The notes under the pieces were generated by a model. That model ran no database searches and was not told the DNA's origin. It saw only the letters and a list, made by a program, of their open reading frames with translations. A program made the position numbers and the translations under genes. A DNA stretch of 55,225 bases from SVQP01 sp045658965 (GTDB lineage Bacteria > Bacillota > Clostridia > Oscillospirales > CAG-272), in NCBI GenBank assembly GCA_045658965.1, contig JAZOVZ010000062.1, positions 1-55,225 of the forward strand, read 5' to 3'. How positions within the stretch are numbered: position 1 is the first letter of the stretch; each line of letters opens with the position of its first letter. This document shows positions 47,801-53,348 of this stretch, in pieces.

Positions 47801-50670
47801 GCCTTATACTCCAATCCGTTGATGCGAACGGCTTCCACAACCGCTCCGCCGGGATTGATCACGTTGATGTCAATATAGATGTATTCACCCTCGGATACGT
47901 CACCGTTGGTGGTGTTGGTCACGCCGACGGGAACGAAGTAGACCTTGGTCAGTACGTGGACGTCAACCTCTTCGGTGATCACACCGTTGCCGTCGTTCAG
48001 ATCGTACTGATAAGTCAAAACGGCGCGGTAGTTTTTGTTGGAGATCAGCTCATAGAAGGTGGCAGCGTCAAAGGTCTCGCTGCTTGCGATCCATTCGCCG
48101 TCCAGGTAAATACTCAGATCGACGATTTGACCGACGTTATCGGGGTCGTTTTCAAAGGTGTTTACCGTAATGTAATCGTGTTCCTTGTCATATTCGGTCA
48201 CGGAGTACGTGGGAACGGTTTTGGCAAGGGTGGTAACGGTCAGGTCGGTGTATGCCTCGTGCGTGCCCGTGCCATCACCGAGATCGTAAGAGAACCATGC
48301 TCTGAGCGTATAGGTGGTGTCGGAGAGCAGCGCGTCAAGCGTTCTTGCATCAAGCGAGATCTCTGCGGGATCGGTCTTATCGCTCAGCAGCTCGAATCTC
48401 AGCAGCGTAGCAATGCTGTCGGGATCTGCAACGGACAGAGCGAACGAGAAGCTTTCCTTGTCGACGGATTCTGCGGTCAGCGTAACCGTCGGAACGGTTT
48501 TGGGCTCCGTGTTGATCTCAAGCTTGGTGGAGGCTGCATGCGTGCCGGTTCCGTCGTTCAGATCGTAGACGTAGTGGGCTTCCAGCACGTAGGCGGTGTC
48601 GGTCAGCAGGCTGCCTGCGTTTCGGCTGTCAAGCGGCAGCTCCACGGTCTCGCCCGTTCTGGTGCACAGCAGCGTAATGCGGGTCAGCGCAGCGATACCG
48701 TCAGGGTCGGTCAGCAAAAGATCGAAGGTGAAATCTATCTGTCCGACGTCGCCGGGGGTCAAGGTGAGCGAGGGGATAGTCTTGGCAAGTGTGGTTACCT
48801 TGATATCGGTGTACGCTTCGTGTACGCCTGCACCGTCACCCAGATCGTAGGTATAGGTAGCGCGCAGCGTGTATCCGGTATTGGACAACAAGCCTGCGGC
48901 AACTCTGGAATCGAGGGGCAGCTCGGTCGTGCCGGTCTTGCTGTTGATCAAATCAAGGCGGGTCAGCACGGCAACGCCGTCAGGGTCGTGAATGGTAACG
49001 TCAAATGCAAACTCCTCCTGACCGACGTTCCCGGAGGACAGCGTCAGATAGGGAGCTGCTTTTGCCAGCGTTCTGATTTTGAGCTCTACCACTGCCTCGT
49101 GTACGCCCGAGCCGTCGTTCAGATCGTAAACGTAAGTTGCGCGGACCGTGTACGCGGTATCGGAAAGCAAACCACCTGCACCGGTTGCATCCAAAGCAAG
49201 CTCTGCAGTACCGGTCTTGTCACTGATCAGCTCAATGTGCGTCAGCGTTGCAACGCTGTCGGGGTCGTCGATCTGCAGCGCAAAACCGAGCTCGGTCTGC
49301 GATACGGACGTTTCAGTCAGCGTTGCGCTCGGGGTCTTTTTGGCAACTGTGGTGAAGTTGATGGAAACACTTTCGGTATTTGCACCGTTCATATAGGTGG
49401 CGGTCAGCGTGTACGCGTTGTCCGAAAGTAAGCCCGAAATGCTCGTAGTATTCGTATCCAGCTCTACCTTGCCTTCTGTTTCATGCTCCAGCATTAAGGA
49501 GGTAACGGTCTTGTCTGGCGCATCGTCTGCCCATACCAGCTGATAGTCTACGGTCTCTGTGCCGAGCGTGACGTTATCAAAGAGCAGGATAGCTCTTGTA
49601 TAGAACGCCTTGGTTTCCAGCACGTAAACGTTGGAGCCTGTGCCGTCCAAAGCATCGTAGTACGCGATGATGGCATACTGATAGAGTGCGTTGGTGGTCA
49701 GACCGCTGAAAGTGATGGCGTTCTGCTGACCGAGCGTGATGGGCTGCATGTCGCGCACCTGCTCGCCGTCATAAATGACCGCCATAACGGTACCTTCGCT
49801 CTTTTCGATCAGAGAGAGGGTATCGTCCATAGTGATCTCGAAGGAGATATCGTTAAATCCGATATTTTCGTTCTTGACGATCGGCACGGGCTGCTTTTCG
49901 GACCATACGCCTGCGCGCACGGTCTTGTCGCCGTCCATACGAACGTCCTTGATATCGGTGCCGTCGACGTACTTGATGGCGTCGATGGTGTAATCCTGCA
50001 CGCCCTCAACGTCACCAACGTTGACCTTGAGGATCAGGTTTTCCATATCCGAGCCGGGCTCGAACATATAGGAGGAATACTTATTACCGTTGAGCGTAAA
50101 GGACAGAATTTCAAAGCTGTCGGGGTTGTTGATGTGAACGGTAATGTAGATATCCTGGTTTTTCTGCGCGTAATAGATCGGCTTCGCGGAACCTTCTACC
50201 TGCAGCGAATCCTTGGCATCCTCCAAGAGAATATCGGAGTTATCGCTGCCCGCCTCGACCTCTTGATCGGGGAGCTGGTCAAAGGGGTCGTTCTGGTCGG
50301 CTTGGTTGCCGGGCAGATCGCCGCTGACACTGCCTTGACCGTTCGTAACGGCTTCGGTTGCGGAGCCGGTTTCGGTCGTGTCGCCGTAATCGACGTTGTC
50401 TCTCAGAGCACCGGGCATGCCCAAAGAGAGCAGCGTGCGCTCAGGGAGCATACCTGCACTTGTCGTGGGCGTATCGCCAATGGTCATGCCTGTGTAGACG
50501 GGTTCTTGTCCGTTGCCACCCAGGAGACCGCCGATGCCACCGCCACCGCCTTCTCCGCCTGTACAGGAGGAAAGGGTCAGGATGACTGCAAAAAGCAGTG
50601 CGAACAGCATGGCAGCTATTCGCGCGGACGTGAGTTTTCTGCATGAATTAACGTTTTTGTTCGTGTTCAT
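32842..50670 (-). CDS. Giant BspA-like leucine-rich-repeat surface lipoprotein (5,942 residues)
   Basis: A single uninterrupted frame. A lipoprotein signal with lipobox L-S-S-C (Cys36) leads to a Gly-rich stretch and an N-terminal beta region. Five ~91-residue fibronectin-III-like repeats follow (nt about 49344-47945). Next come a region with P-E-D-L-K-N-M-N-R-W and N-D-I-D-L-S-G-E-A-L (GLUG-like) and an InlB-type repeat with G-Y-L-F-C-G-W-Y. From about nt 46060 to the end there are roughly 21 LRR_5/BspA modules. BspA proteins bind host matrix proteins or other bacteria; adhesion is the likely role but the ligand is unknown. The ATG at 50670 follows GGAAGGTGAC and precedes a normal signal peptide. 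It has its own promoter and terminator. Its size is extreme for the family. Confidence 0.92.
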   Translation of the reverse strand: MNTNKNVNSCRKLTSARIAAMLFALLFAVILTLSSCTGGEGGGGGIGGLLGGNGQEPVYTGMTIGDTPTTSAGMLPERTLLSLGMPGALRDNVDYGDTTETGSATEAVTNGQGSVSGDLPGNQADQNDPFDQLPDQEVEAGSDNSDILLEDAKDSLQVEGSAKPIYYAQKNQDIYITVHINNPDSFEILSFTLNGNKYSSYMFEPGSDMENLILKVNVGDVEGVQDYTIDAIKYVDGTDIKDVRMDGDKTVRAGVWSEKQPVPIVKNENIGFNDISFEITMDDTLSLIEKSEGTVMAVIYDGEQVRDMQPITLGQQNAITFSGLTTNALYQYAIIAYYDALDGTGSNVYVLETKAFYTRAILLFDNVTLGTETVDYQLVWADDAPDKTVTSLMLEHETEGKVELDTNTTSISGLLSDNAYTLTATYMNGANTESVSINFTTVAKKTPSATLTETSVSQTELGFALQIDDPDSVATLTHIELISDKTGTAELALDATGAGGLLSDTAYTVRATYVYDLNDGSGVHEAVVELKIRTLAKAAPYLTLSSGNVGQEEFAFDVTIHDPDGVAVLTRLDLINSKTGTTELPLDSRVAAGLLSNTGYTLRATYTYDLGDGAGVHEAYTDIKVTTLAKTIPSLTLTPGDVGQIDFTFDLLLTDPDGIAALTRITLLCTRTGETVELPLDSRNAGSLLTDTAYVLEAHYVYDLNDGTGTHAASTKLEINTEPKTVPTVTLTAESVDKESFSFALSVADPDSIATLLRFELLSDKTDPAEISLDARTLDALLSDTTYTLRAWFSYDLGDGTGTHEAYTDLTVTTLAKTVPTYSVTEYDKEHDYITVNTFENDPDNVGQIVDLSIYLDGEWIASSETFDAATFYELISNKNYRAVLTYQYDLNDGNGVITEEVDVHVLTKVYFVPVGVTNTTNGDVSEGEYIYIDINVINPGGAVVEAVRINGLEYKASAATTTNDVVRVEIKYEYQFAGGWNDFVVESLTASANGETHVYPLTENNVATVFINGKLEVEDFAITDAAGIPVAYAFPSDPVAFYIALFDQTGYRIDSVTVRCYYDRYDWNYSEITYGAEQIIALGNGAIMIPLINRSGGIHDYSIVNVQYSNPASDFTNSIEVSTTRQSLTCFDTDEIIYVSKPEDLKNMNRWAYYQLVNDIDLSGEALGWINPGNFYGYFDGNGYSIKNMSVRRSFDNENLSIGLFHWASGKIFNLNLTDVLITSTVSNTLGNNDWYQIRYGAIATEIDNRLILDNVHVDQLVDIKTSGNVSDNVGVLFPYGCEDRFYVTETVTVSGKITVNESNNYNESLGQSASALPQPPAFDADSNPADFRITVNYVTGYNATLAPVQTILIGQMPQLSRPGYLFCGWYDNSAFTGTPVQPGIRPDGSITLYAKWIYIGINESTGLEIVNGVVMGIGTCTDSVLYINRPISYDAFNNCNQITAVYLGSDAVIFGAPFTNCSNLRMIIVSGAIKNAESIDFWNWGVENVRIITDKAPDESTQNTDWIYHFELLTTKDGVTYACKDDGTAIVLSFDDTVAHLVIGVDGYEVTEIAPRAFYGCKTLESIVLPDSLVKIGEYAFYNCVNMGDLVLPDALTYIGNHAFYNCDKMTAIVIPGNVTHIGVYAFQDCTALVSITVSEGVTVIDEHAFAGCYYLVQVSLPSTLTEIGNYAFASCHYGLTSIIIPEGVTKIGTWAFEYCYSLSSISLPSTLTEIGAYAFQSVGINFIAIPQSVTTIGEYAFNNGTIYLAAAKVPATWHQNWNGTDREDYVVYNFKEFYTDAQGVTYALFRDKTAIVIAYEGEGVSIDLSVQGYTLTEIANSVFQNCNWIESVTLPATIVKIGDNAFNNCRNLTSITLPEGLEHIGQSAFEHCICLQELILPKSLTHIGGMAFYSCDSLTTLTIPGTVSYIGDSAFNECNSLETLVISEGITTIGDNVFANCYALHSVSLPSTLTEIGVRSFASCNNLPSVVIPEGVTRIGDYAFAYNYALNSISLPSTLTEIGAYAFQDAYVQHLEIPASVTTIGEYAFQHGTVYVHSASKPSGWNNNWNGENRSDYVVYNFERFYTDAQGVCYALFNDKTATAIGYQGESTDIVIGVDGYTVTKIGSHAFASNYAIESVVIPEGVTTICEYAFADCINLLSIKLPSSLTNLEYRAFSNISGNAAIRIPSTLTEIASHAFSNAKLFCELQQAPDGWASNWYGDHSERVTWNVADTVTDEYGVTYVKLNDGTVYIASVSGEVSEIVLGGNSAFPVTEIPAYLLDYRNDITTITIHSDITTIGEYAFHGSNIHIYVPITVTEVGDAAFSDCFVYAAASTASAKWAEGWNSYQYLKVLWNAPNGTFCLGSDGLTYLLVNGTAHLYLYRTNNSELTINGLDGYPTVVHSITSNGSYQEGSWDVQTLIIGENVTKLDDYAFFRWHNLKNVTLPDSLIEIGQYAFSDCGSLTKLTLPETIQKISAYAFSGVPFDMITVPSSISYVGEGAFSTGTILMPSKQKPNNWHQNWYSGNPSNVFWNFKEFYTDDNGITYVLTNSNVAYVYTYERGASELIIGDIDGYEVVVRAAFEYDQYLEKVTLLDTVTRIEAGAFQGCENLREVNMPESLTYIGEHAFNSTGCHIFLPTSVTNIGAYAFSGCCVYVTGAEALPGWDANWIGSGAAVFSAPEGTLFTAEDGTTYLLCADNIAHLYFYNVHNSELVINGLDGYKVVVHAINPDDYNWAVQKLIIGEGVVKLDDYTFQNYQNLTEVSLPDSLTEIGAYAFYNTGLSSRMVIIPKSVTTIGKYAFYGCTVVTPHAQKPDGWSENWYSGSTSSIYWDYKELLTDANGITYVGTNHGIAYTYSYNPGLTTVTIGDVIGYKVVVRPTFRNSSITSVTLLNTVIKVEEYAFYCCYSLKTVTMPDASLTEIGAYAFYDAPLNKPTIPRSVQSIGENAFSCDSIYPMIGAKPAGWHDNWFSGSFDQIFWDLLEMFTDQATGVTYIIHYDGTASIYKYEGTATDIVIGSTVNGHTVVDIYSGAFADTQITSIVLPDSITYIGDNAFMNCYYLAQITLPADLTQIGNYAFYGCSELTAITLPNKTQSIGSYAFAECFSLETIDLPASLTEIGTYAFYRCTWLTGITVPAGVSEIGAYAFSDCTSLETAVLSKGITVIGDYAFSNCNALTAITIPSGVTSIGVNAFNNCNSLKSVTLAEGLISIGEGAFQNCDKLESILLPSTLQEIDSYAFYSCDALTAINIPGSVSTIGDHAFMDCYNLKTVTIEDGVSVIGDYAFYNCDDLVSVEIPEGVTTIGQYAFHCCWSLKNVTLPSTLTEIGSHAFNGVSTQRIIIPKSVTYVGDYAFSNGTIYLQTAKVPGSWSQYWNGDGRKDYVVFNLDKIFTDDQGVTYILFNNGTAVVFEYTGEAAEITIGVDGYTVTEITARAFYENQYLEKIVLRNGLLKIGEYAFYNCRALTEVILPESLITIDSYAFSHCSALTEVILPESLITINSNAFGNCSALTSIVVPSGVQSLEDGAFRNCSALTSVVIASDQITVLKESTFNHCNNLVEITLPDSLTEIGNYAFYNCHNLKSVNLPTGLTKIGEHAFYNCDQADIKLPMGLIEIGAYAFNQTEFKHIEIPASVTVIGEYAFNYGTVYVQAASKPTGWNKNWNGEYRSDYVVWGIEKLYTDAQGVTYVLFADQTATIIGYTGEAANLVFNVDGYAITKIGAGAFQGNYSIESVVIPETVTVIGENAFRDCRELRSVTLSSALTTIENYAFYNISSFVTIYVSSDISYIGEYAFNCGSLFCNAQQAPAEWAESWHGYDNRVTWDVAAFVTDEYGVTYVRLNDGTTYIAGVNGHSDEIVLGGNPDFPVTEIPERLFENRAEFSKVTIDPSIQKIGAYAFHNSGITAIVLPEGLQTIGENAFYNCYNLSVVTLPDSLQTIEQYAFYGCNAHVRIPAQVKVIGAYAFQNCYAYVTVAEKPADWSFDWNGYYNYSNVAWNVPAGIFCQAEDGTVYLLDENDIAHLYFYDKNLLELTVSAYKNYDTVVHGVQEGNGNVHKLIVGEGIVKLDTYAFYNWYNLQEITLPSTLTEIGAYAFSAINLGVFTVPTNVTIGESAFSQGVMLVTLTEKPENWHDNWYSGSQSNVCWAFKEFYTDEQTGITYLLTSTDLAYVYDYDRDLTELVIGGIEGYEVIVRNVFNNNQNIVKVTLLEGVISIEAEAFYNCSNLAQVVLPNTLKKIGENAFCGCSALTTLMLPESVTTIDYGAFQNTYAHIYLPASVTTIGSYAFNSCYVYAAIEAKPEGWNYEWNNYSNEKVAWNVPSGWFITTEDGNTYLLCDDGTAHLYFYNKEVAELTINGAPGYNTVIHGTDMSSNNWVEKLTIGEGVTKLADHAFYYWHNLTEVSLPSSLVEISSHAFYNCDNLASINIPEGVRIIGEHAFYDCNALTEVLFPTTLDEIGTYAFYNVPLNAPKIPKNVNKIGANAFSCSEIYPMTSSKPEGWDVLWYNGMYTNVFWDMLEMFYDQTTGITYIIHTNGTASIYTFDGSVSDIVIDTVKGCIVTNMYPNVFANSAITSIVLPDTLTYIPEYAFYQCYNLTSVVFPNALTSIGDYAFQYCQNLQSVTLPSTLKEIGASAFYHCNSSYFTAITFPAGLTTIGDSAFQYCYALQSINLPDSVTTIGDDAFYQCHNAQMSKLPSSLISIGEHAFNGVRFTDTLIIPESVTTIGYNALHGSVIVFHASKPEGWHENWHNGDDSEITWNVKDIYVDTAYGVTYLLFNDNTASVIDFDNRHTTVEILSEINGCTVTKIAARAFYGSEEIEIITLPDSLMYIGKEAFYNCLYLKQINLPEGLKEIGANAFRNCDKLTSITIPESITKIGDGVFYDCSELQSVTLPNSLTEISNNAFSNCVKLSAITIPTNVTVIGEGAFYNCCALTSIVIPESVTEIGAYAFQYCSALTSIVIPESVTTIGEWAFYNSGLTSVVIPDSVTKIERYAFSCCYSLQSVTLSNGLTEIAEYTFSSCHNLTEIIIPNSVTKIGAGAFESAGLQIVVIPESVTTICSYAFSTGYLQSAVIPSSVTTVEDYAFTNGTIYVCHAQRPENWADNWNSTGRKEFVVWNFDKFHTDEQGVVYALTKNDTALVIDYQGTAAELDLTLDGYTVTAINADAFRDCDTLVSVIIPEGVTEIGNYAFYDCNGLTTVVIPEGVTEIGNYAFRYCYNLTSVYIPGSVTAIGNYAFYNCNKLYSVVIPASVTTIEYGAFSSCDNTIIGVVASERPAGWDSSWGGNSDKVVWNCAGIYTDAQGVVYALLNDQTAIVLSYAGTATEIDLTLDGYTVTAINAEAFRNCDTLVSIVIPESVTEIGAYAFYDCDKLTSVVIPESVTEIGAYAFQYCSALTSIVIPEGVTTIGEWTFYKSGLTSIVIPDSVTMIERYAFSDCYSLQSVTLPNGLTEIAEYTFSICFNLREIVIPDSVTEIGENAFYECNNLTSVVIPEGVTTIGEYAFYYCHNLTAVYIPESVTTIGSDAFVNCWNATFYVTASEQPAGWDSNWCDNSVQIIWNCKDIYTDGQGVVYALLNDQTAIVLDYEGTATEIYLPLLIDGYTVTAINKEAFRNCDTLVSVIIPESVTIIDNYAFCDCNGLTTVVIPESVITIGDYAFSYCYSLIQIIIPQSVTTMGDSAFVNCGNTTFYVTASEQPAGWSSNWVDGFDRIIWNFKELYTDEQGVVYALLNDNTAVVVGYEGTATEIDVSLDLEDYTLTAIGNRAFSGCYGLTSVVIPEGVTIIGNDAFYYCYGLTEIVIPDSVTSIGAQAFYNCYKLTSVVLPEGIKTISDYAFYNCYHLTEIVIPDSVTEIGEYAFYDCDGLTTVVIPESITAIGDYAFYNCYSMTSIIIPESVTTIGEYAFCYCDNLTAVYIPESVTTIGYAAFVECPNATFYVAASEQPAGWDSYWTNYTHKVVWGYTA
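32845..46060 (-). repeat. About 21 LRR_5 modules of the giant protein
   Basis: Each module opens with a T-D-x-x-G-V-T-Y-x-L strand and D-G-Y-x-V-T-x-I. It then has a variable number of ~23-residue LRR units (S-V-T-x-I-G-x-Y-A-F-x-x-C), and closes with K-P-x-G-W-x-x-N-W-x-x-x-x-x-x-V-x-W-N. The four C-terminal modules (about nt 32850-35370) are the most alike and so the youngest. Further in, a run of modules of distinct types recurs in the same order, which points to an older block duplication. Confidence 0.85.
47945..49344 (-). repeat. Five fibronectin-III-like repeats of the giant protein
   Basis: Units of about 91 residues share D-P-D-x-x-A-x-L, L-L-S-x-T-x-Y-x-L-x-A-x-Y-x-Y-D-L-x-D-G-x-G and end in T-L-A-K. 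The fifth is the most divergent. They probably form a stalk between the lipid anchor and the LRR region. Confidence 0.8.
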
Positions 50671-50745
50671 GAGGTCACCTTCCTTGGAATGAATTTTATA
50701 TAACATATAATAATAATAATTATATTATATGTAGTGTTAACTATC

Positions 50746-50774
50746 ATTGTAACACCGCACACAAATTCTGTCAA
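50746..50774 (-). promoter_or_regulatory. Promoter of the giant LRR gene
   Basis: Minus strand TTGACA (50774-50769), 17 bases, TACAAT (50751-50746). The leader of about 70 bases contains an AT-only hairpin near 50704-50732 (ACATATAA/TTATATGT) that may affect mRNA stability. Confidence 0.85.
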
Positions 50775-50829
50775 GCGTTTTTGCCGTATTTTATGCGATT
50801 TATATGAATTTGTATGCAGAAAGAGTGCC

Positions 50830-50858
50830 TTGACACATGTTTTGATATGTGCTATAAT
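50830..50858 (+). promoter_or_regulatory. Promoter of the divergent methyltransferase gene
   Basis: TTGACA, 17 bases, TATAAT. The spacer contains ACAT-GTTTTGAT-ATGT, an imperfect palindrome. It diverges from the giant-gene promoter 56 bases away. Confidence 0.88.
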
Positions 50859-50889
50859 CGAACCAAGAAAAAAGACCGGGGGAAATGGT

Positions 50890-51807
50890 ATGGAAACACC
50901 CATCAAGCAAATATCGGGCATGAGTCCCGAGCGGATTCGTACCTATAATGACGGAGTGGTGCGCATGATGAGCGTAGTGCTCAATTTGGCAGCCGATGCG
51001 CTGGACGCGAGAACGGTGGACGAGATCGCACGCGAGTGCGGTGTGTCGCGTGCCTACGCGTATGCCGAGTGCCTGGCTGCGCTGTGCGGGCTTGACAGCT
51101 CGGGGCGTGATCGCGATCTGTTCCGCCATTATTTCGTGCCTATGATGCACGAGCTTGACCCTGCGGAGTTTGAGAACGACGCGTATTATCAGAACATCAG
51201 AATTAAGCCGGGCAAGAGCGGCAAGTGGGAATACAGGCAGATGAAGCTGAAGCCCTGCGAGGCGTTCGTGTGCAATGACTTTTTGGTCACGCGCGACGGG
51301 CGCATGATCCCGCAGCTGGGCTTCTTTATGCGCGAGTTTGCCTTCCCCGGGGTCTTAGAAAACGGCAGGGAATGGATGACGCTGATGCCAAACGAAACCG
51401 TGACTTCTAAACCAGCGATTGAGAAATCACATGGAAAAGTGCTGACTTTCGGGCTTGGACTGGGATATTTTGCCTATATGGCGGCAAGAAAGCCGGAGGT
51501 CGAGTCGGTCACCGTGGTGGATCTGAGCGCGGATGCCATCTCTCTTTTTGAGCAAAATTTGCTGCCGCAGATGGAGTGCGGGGACAAGATCAAGGTCGTG
51601 CACGCGGACGCGTTTGCCTTTGCCGAGCAGCACTATCCGAGAGATGAATTTGACTTTGTGTTTGCCGATATCTGGCATGACGTCTCGGACGGCAAGGATC
51701 TCTACCTGCGCTTTAAGCAGCTGGAACGCCTTAACGGGCGCACGGAATACACGTATTGGTTGGAAAACTCAATCAAATGTTACATTGACGACACGCTTTG
51801 GCCATAG
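50890..51807 (+). CDS. Class I SAM-dependent methyltransferase-like protein
   Basis: 305 residues. The N-terminal 90 residues are helical, with a helix-turn-helix-like segment (T-V-D-E-I-A-R-E-C-G-V-S-R-A-Y-A-Y). The C-terminal part is a Rossmann methyltransferase: motif I V-L-T-F-G-L-G-L-G-Y-F-A, then V-T-V-V-D-L-S, V-V-H-A-D-A-F-A-F and F-V-F-A-D-I-W-H-D, similar to spermidine-synthase-type folds. The substrate is unknown. The long upstream open frame runs through the promoter and is rejected. The ATG at 50890 has a GGGGGAAAT ribosome site. Confidence 0.78.
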   Translation: METPIKQISGMSPERIRTYNDGVVRMMSVVLNLAADALDARTVDEIARECGVSRAYAYAECLAALCGLDSSGRDRDLFRHYFVPMMHELDPAEFENDAYYQNIRIKPGKSGKWEYRQMKLKPCEAFVCNDFLVTRDGRMIPQLGFFMREFAFPGVLENGREWMTLMPNETVTSKPAIEKSHGKVLTFGLGLGYFAYMAARKPEVESVTVVDLSADAISLFEQNLLPQMECGDKIKVVHADAFAFAEQHYPRDEFDFVFADIWHDVSDGKDLYLRFKQLERLNGRTEYTYWLENSIKCYIDDTLWP

Positions 51808-51844
51808 TACGAAAACTGCATTTTGCTAAAGGAGGTTGTTCTTT

Positions 51845-52378
51845 ATGATTACGATATTTAGACCGTACACAATAGATTTCGTTCCCAATATTGAAAAATA
51901 TCTCGAAGAGCAAGCCTTGAAAGGATATGAATTGGTTGATGTGGGCTTTTGGACTTTTACGTTTGAAGAATCCAAGCCCAAAAAGCGCGAATATTTTATT
52001 TACGAAGCTCCCTTTGCAGATAAAACGGACAAATTCTTGAGTAGCTATTTGTTTGCTAAACGGAAATATCAAAAGAAAAAGACGCGATTGAACAAAGAAT
52101 TGTCAAGCTGCTTTGAGGTCGATCCCGACAAAAAGGATGACAGCTGGACTTTTTACAGAAAATCAAGAACGAGATATTATTTGAAATACAGAATCATCTC
52201 AGCCATTGTTCTTTTGCTGTTATTAACCGTCTTTGTCGTTCTTTCATTCCATAATCCTTGGATGATTGTATTTTCTGCTTTTACAGCAATTCCGTTTGTG
52301 TATCATTTGTTTTCTATTGTTTGGCTGAAATTACAATTGAAAAATTTGCTTCGCGACGAATCTGCCCCACAATCTTAA
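51845..52378 (+). CDS. DUF2812-like membrane protein
   Basis: 177 residues. The N-terminal half resembles DUF2812 (a hydrophobic F-x-P-x-x-x-x-x-I-E-K-Y-L-E-E-Q-A-L-K-G-Y-E-L, then Y-F-I-Y-E). Two membrane segments follow at about 125-141 and 144-165, with a basic stretch before them. Function is unknown; some DUF2812 proteins are encoded next to PadR regulators, but none is here. The start is the ATG at 51845, nine bases after AAAGGAGG; a TTG three codons earlier overlaps that site. It starts 37 bases after the methyltransferase gene and is probably co-transcribed. Its codon use is more AT-rich than its neighbours, suggesting later arrival. Confidence 0.6.
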   Translation: MITIFRPYTIDFVPNIEKYLEEQALKGYELVDVGFWTFTFEESKPKKREYFIYEAPFADKTDKFLSSYLFAKRKYQKKKTRLNKELSSCFEVDPDKKDDSWTFYRKSRTRYYLKYRIISAIVLLLLLTVFVVLSFHNPWMIVFSAFTAIPFVYHLFSIVWLKLQLKNLLRDESAPQS

Positions 52379-52460
52379 CGCCGCCCCACAATCATGTCGG
52401 GCGCGCATGCGGGAGACGATATTTGCCCGTAAAAAACTGCTATAATTTTCACAATCTTAA

Positions 52461-52489
52461 TTGCATTTGACAAAAGTATATGGTATAAT
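52461..52489 (+). promoter_or_regulatory. Promoter of the 201-residue lipoprotein gene
   Basis: TTGCAT, 17 bases, TATAAT. It is nearly identical to the promoter at 53262-53290, including the upstream CAATCTTA, the spacer AAAGTATATGG and the downstream ATACCRACG, which lies 11 bases after the -10 box in both. Confidence 0.78.
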
Positions 52490-52553
52490 GAATCAGGGCG
52501 ATACCGACGTACAGGTGCTGATTATTCAATAAAGATTACAAAGGAGTATATTT

Positions 52554-53159
52554 ATGAAAAACAGAATTTTATGTTTGGCGTTATGTCTTTTGTTGCTTGT
52601 GTGCTTTGTGGGCTGCGCGCAGAAGACCAAAACGCAGGTATCTTTATTTGAATCGTTTGAACACACGTTTCCTAATTTCGATCTGAAATCATCTGCAGAT
52701 TATATGGATGTGAATGATGCAAAAATGACTTTGTATTTTGCTAATGCCGATCAAAAAGGAAATGTTTTCTATAATCCTATAGTCATCTACGTAAGTAATT
52801 CGGAAAAGGCTATTTCAGGTCATGACAGGGAAGACCAAACGGTTGCCGATTACAAGTCGATGGAGGGCTATACCGTATTGACGGAATACGGTGCTTCCGA
52901 TATGGACGGAAGCCTGTATGCGGTCAAGAGAGCTTTCACAAATTTGAAGTATAAGTACAGTGAGCAGATTACAATTCCAAGTGAACACTTACAGGGGGAG
53001 CAGGGAACGCTGTATTTCTATCTTTGTCTGGTAAACGAAGTGGGTGACGAATATATGATTTTGACCAAAAAAGGCATTGGAAATATTCGTTACGAGGTGC
53101 GTGACGGGCAAGTGAAATTTGATTTTAGTGATTGTGAATCCAGAATATTCCCCGGCTGA
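52554..53159 (+). CDS. Lipoprotein of unknown function
   Basis: 201 residues. A lipoprotein signal ends in C-F-V-G-C (Cys21). The mature part is beta-rich and soluble, with many aromatic and acidic residues and no family that I recognise. CAAAGGAGTATATTT precedes the ATG. It is monocistronic with its own promoter and a terminator. Its promoter is almost a copy of that of the next gene, so the two are likely expressed together. Base composition is more AT-rich than the surrounding housekeeping genes. Confidence 0.7.
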   Translation: MKNRILCLALCLLLLVCFVGCAQKTKTQVSLFESFEHTFPNFDLKSSADYMDVNDAKMTLYFANADQKGNVFYNPIVIYVSNSEKAISGHDREDQTVADYKSMEGYTVLTEYGASDMDGSLYAVKRAFTNLKYKYSEQITIPSEHLQGEQGTLYFYLCLVNEVGDEYMILTKKGIGNIRYEVRDGQVKFDFSDCESRIFPG

Positions 53160-53165
53160 TATTTT

Positions 53166-53205
53166 CCCGCCGAGTTGTGCTCTCGCATCGCTCGGCGGGT
53201 TTGCT
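53166..53205 (+). terminator. Terminator after the lipoprotein gene
   Basis: Perfect 9-bp stem CCCGCCGAG/CTCGGCGGG followed by TTTGCTTTG. Confidence 0.75.
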
Positions 53206-53261
53206 TTGTACGGATGTGGATGCATTTCATACAAAAAGTCGTGAAAAAATTCCCAATCTTA

Positions 53262-53290
53262 TTGCATTTGCGTAAAGTATATGGTATAAT
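53262..53290 (+). promoter_or_regulatory. Promoter of the GH78-like gene
   Basis: TTGCAT, 17 bases, TATAAT. Near-duplicate of the promoter at 52461-52489 over about 55 bases. Confidence 0.78.
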
Positions 53291-53348
53291 GGATAAGGTT
53301 AATACCAACGCAAAAAAACACCTTATACATACAGAAAGGGTATTCAAC

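Noticed and set aside
38491..49431. Three very long plus-strand open frames (38491-42045, 43789-46911, 47050-49431)
   Set aside because: They are antisense to the giant LRR gene. Their repetitive V-E-C-V/G-N-D-D composition simply mirrors the LRR codons, they lack ribosome sites, and the minus frame has a signal peptide, promoter, terminator and known domains.
52467..52489. TTGACA at 52467 as the -35 box of the lipoprotein gene
   Set aside because: It lies only 11 bases from TATAAT. TTGCAT at 52461 has the proper 17-base spacing, and the sister promoter at 53262 keeps TTGCAT but not TTGACA.
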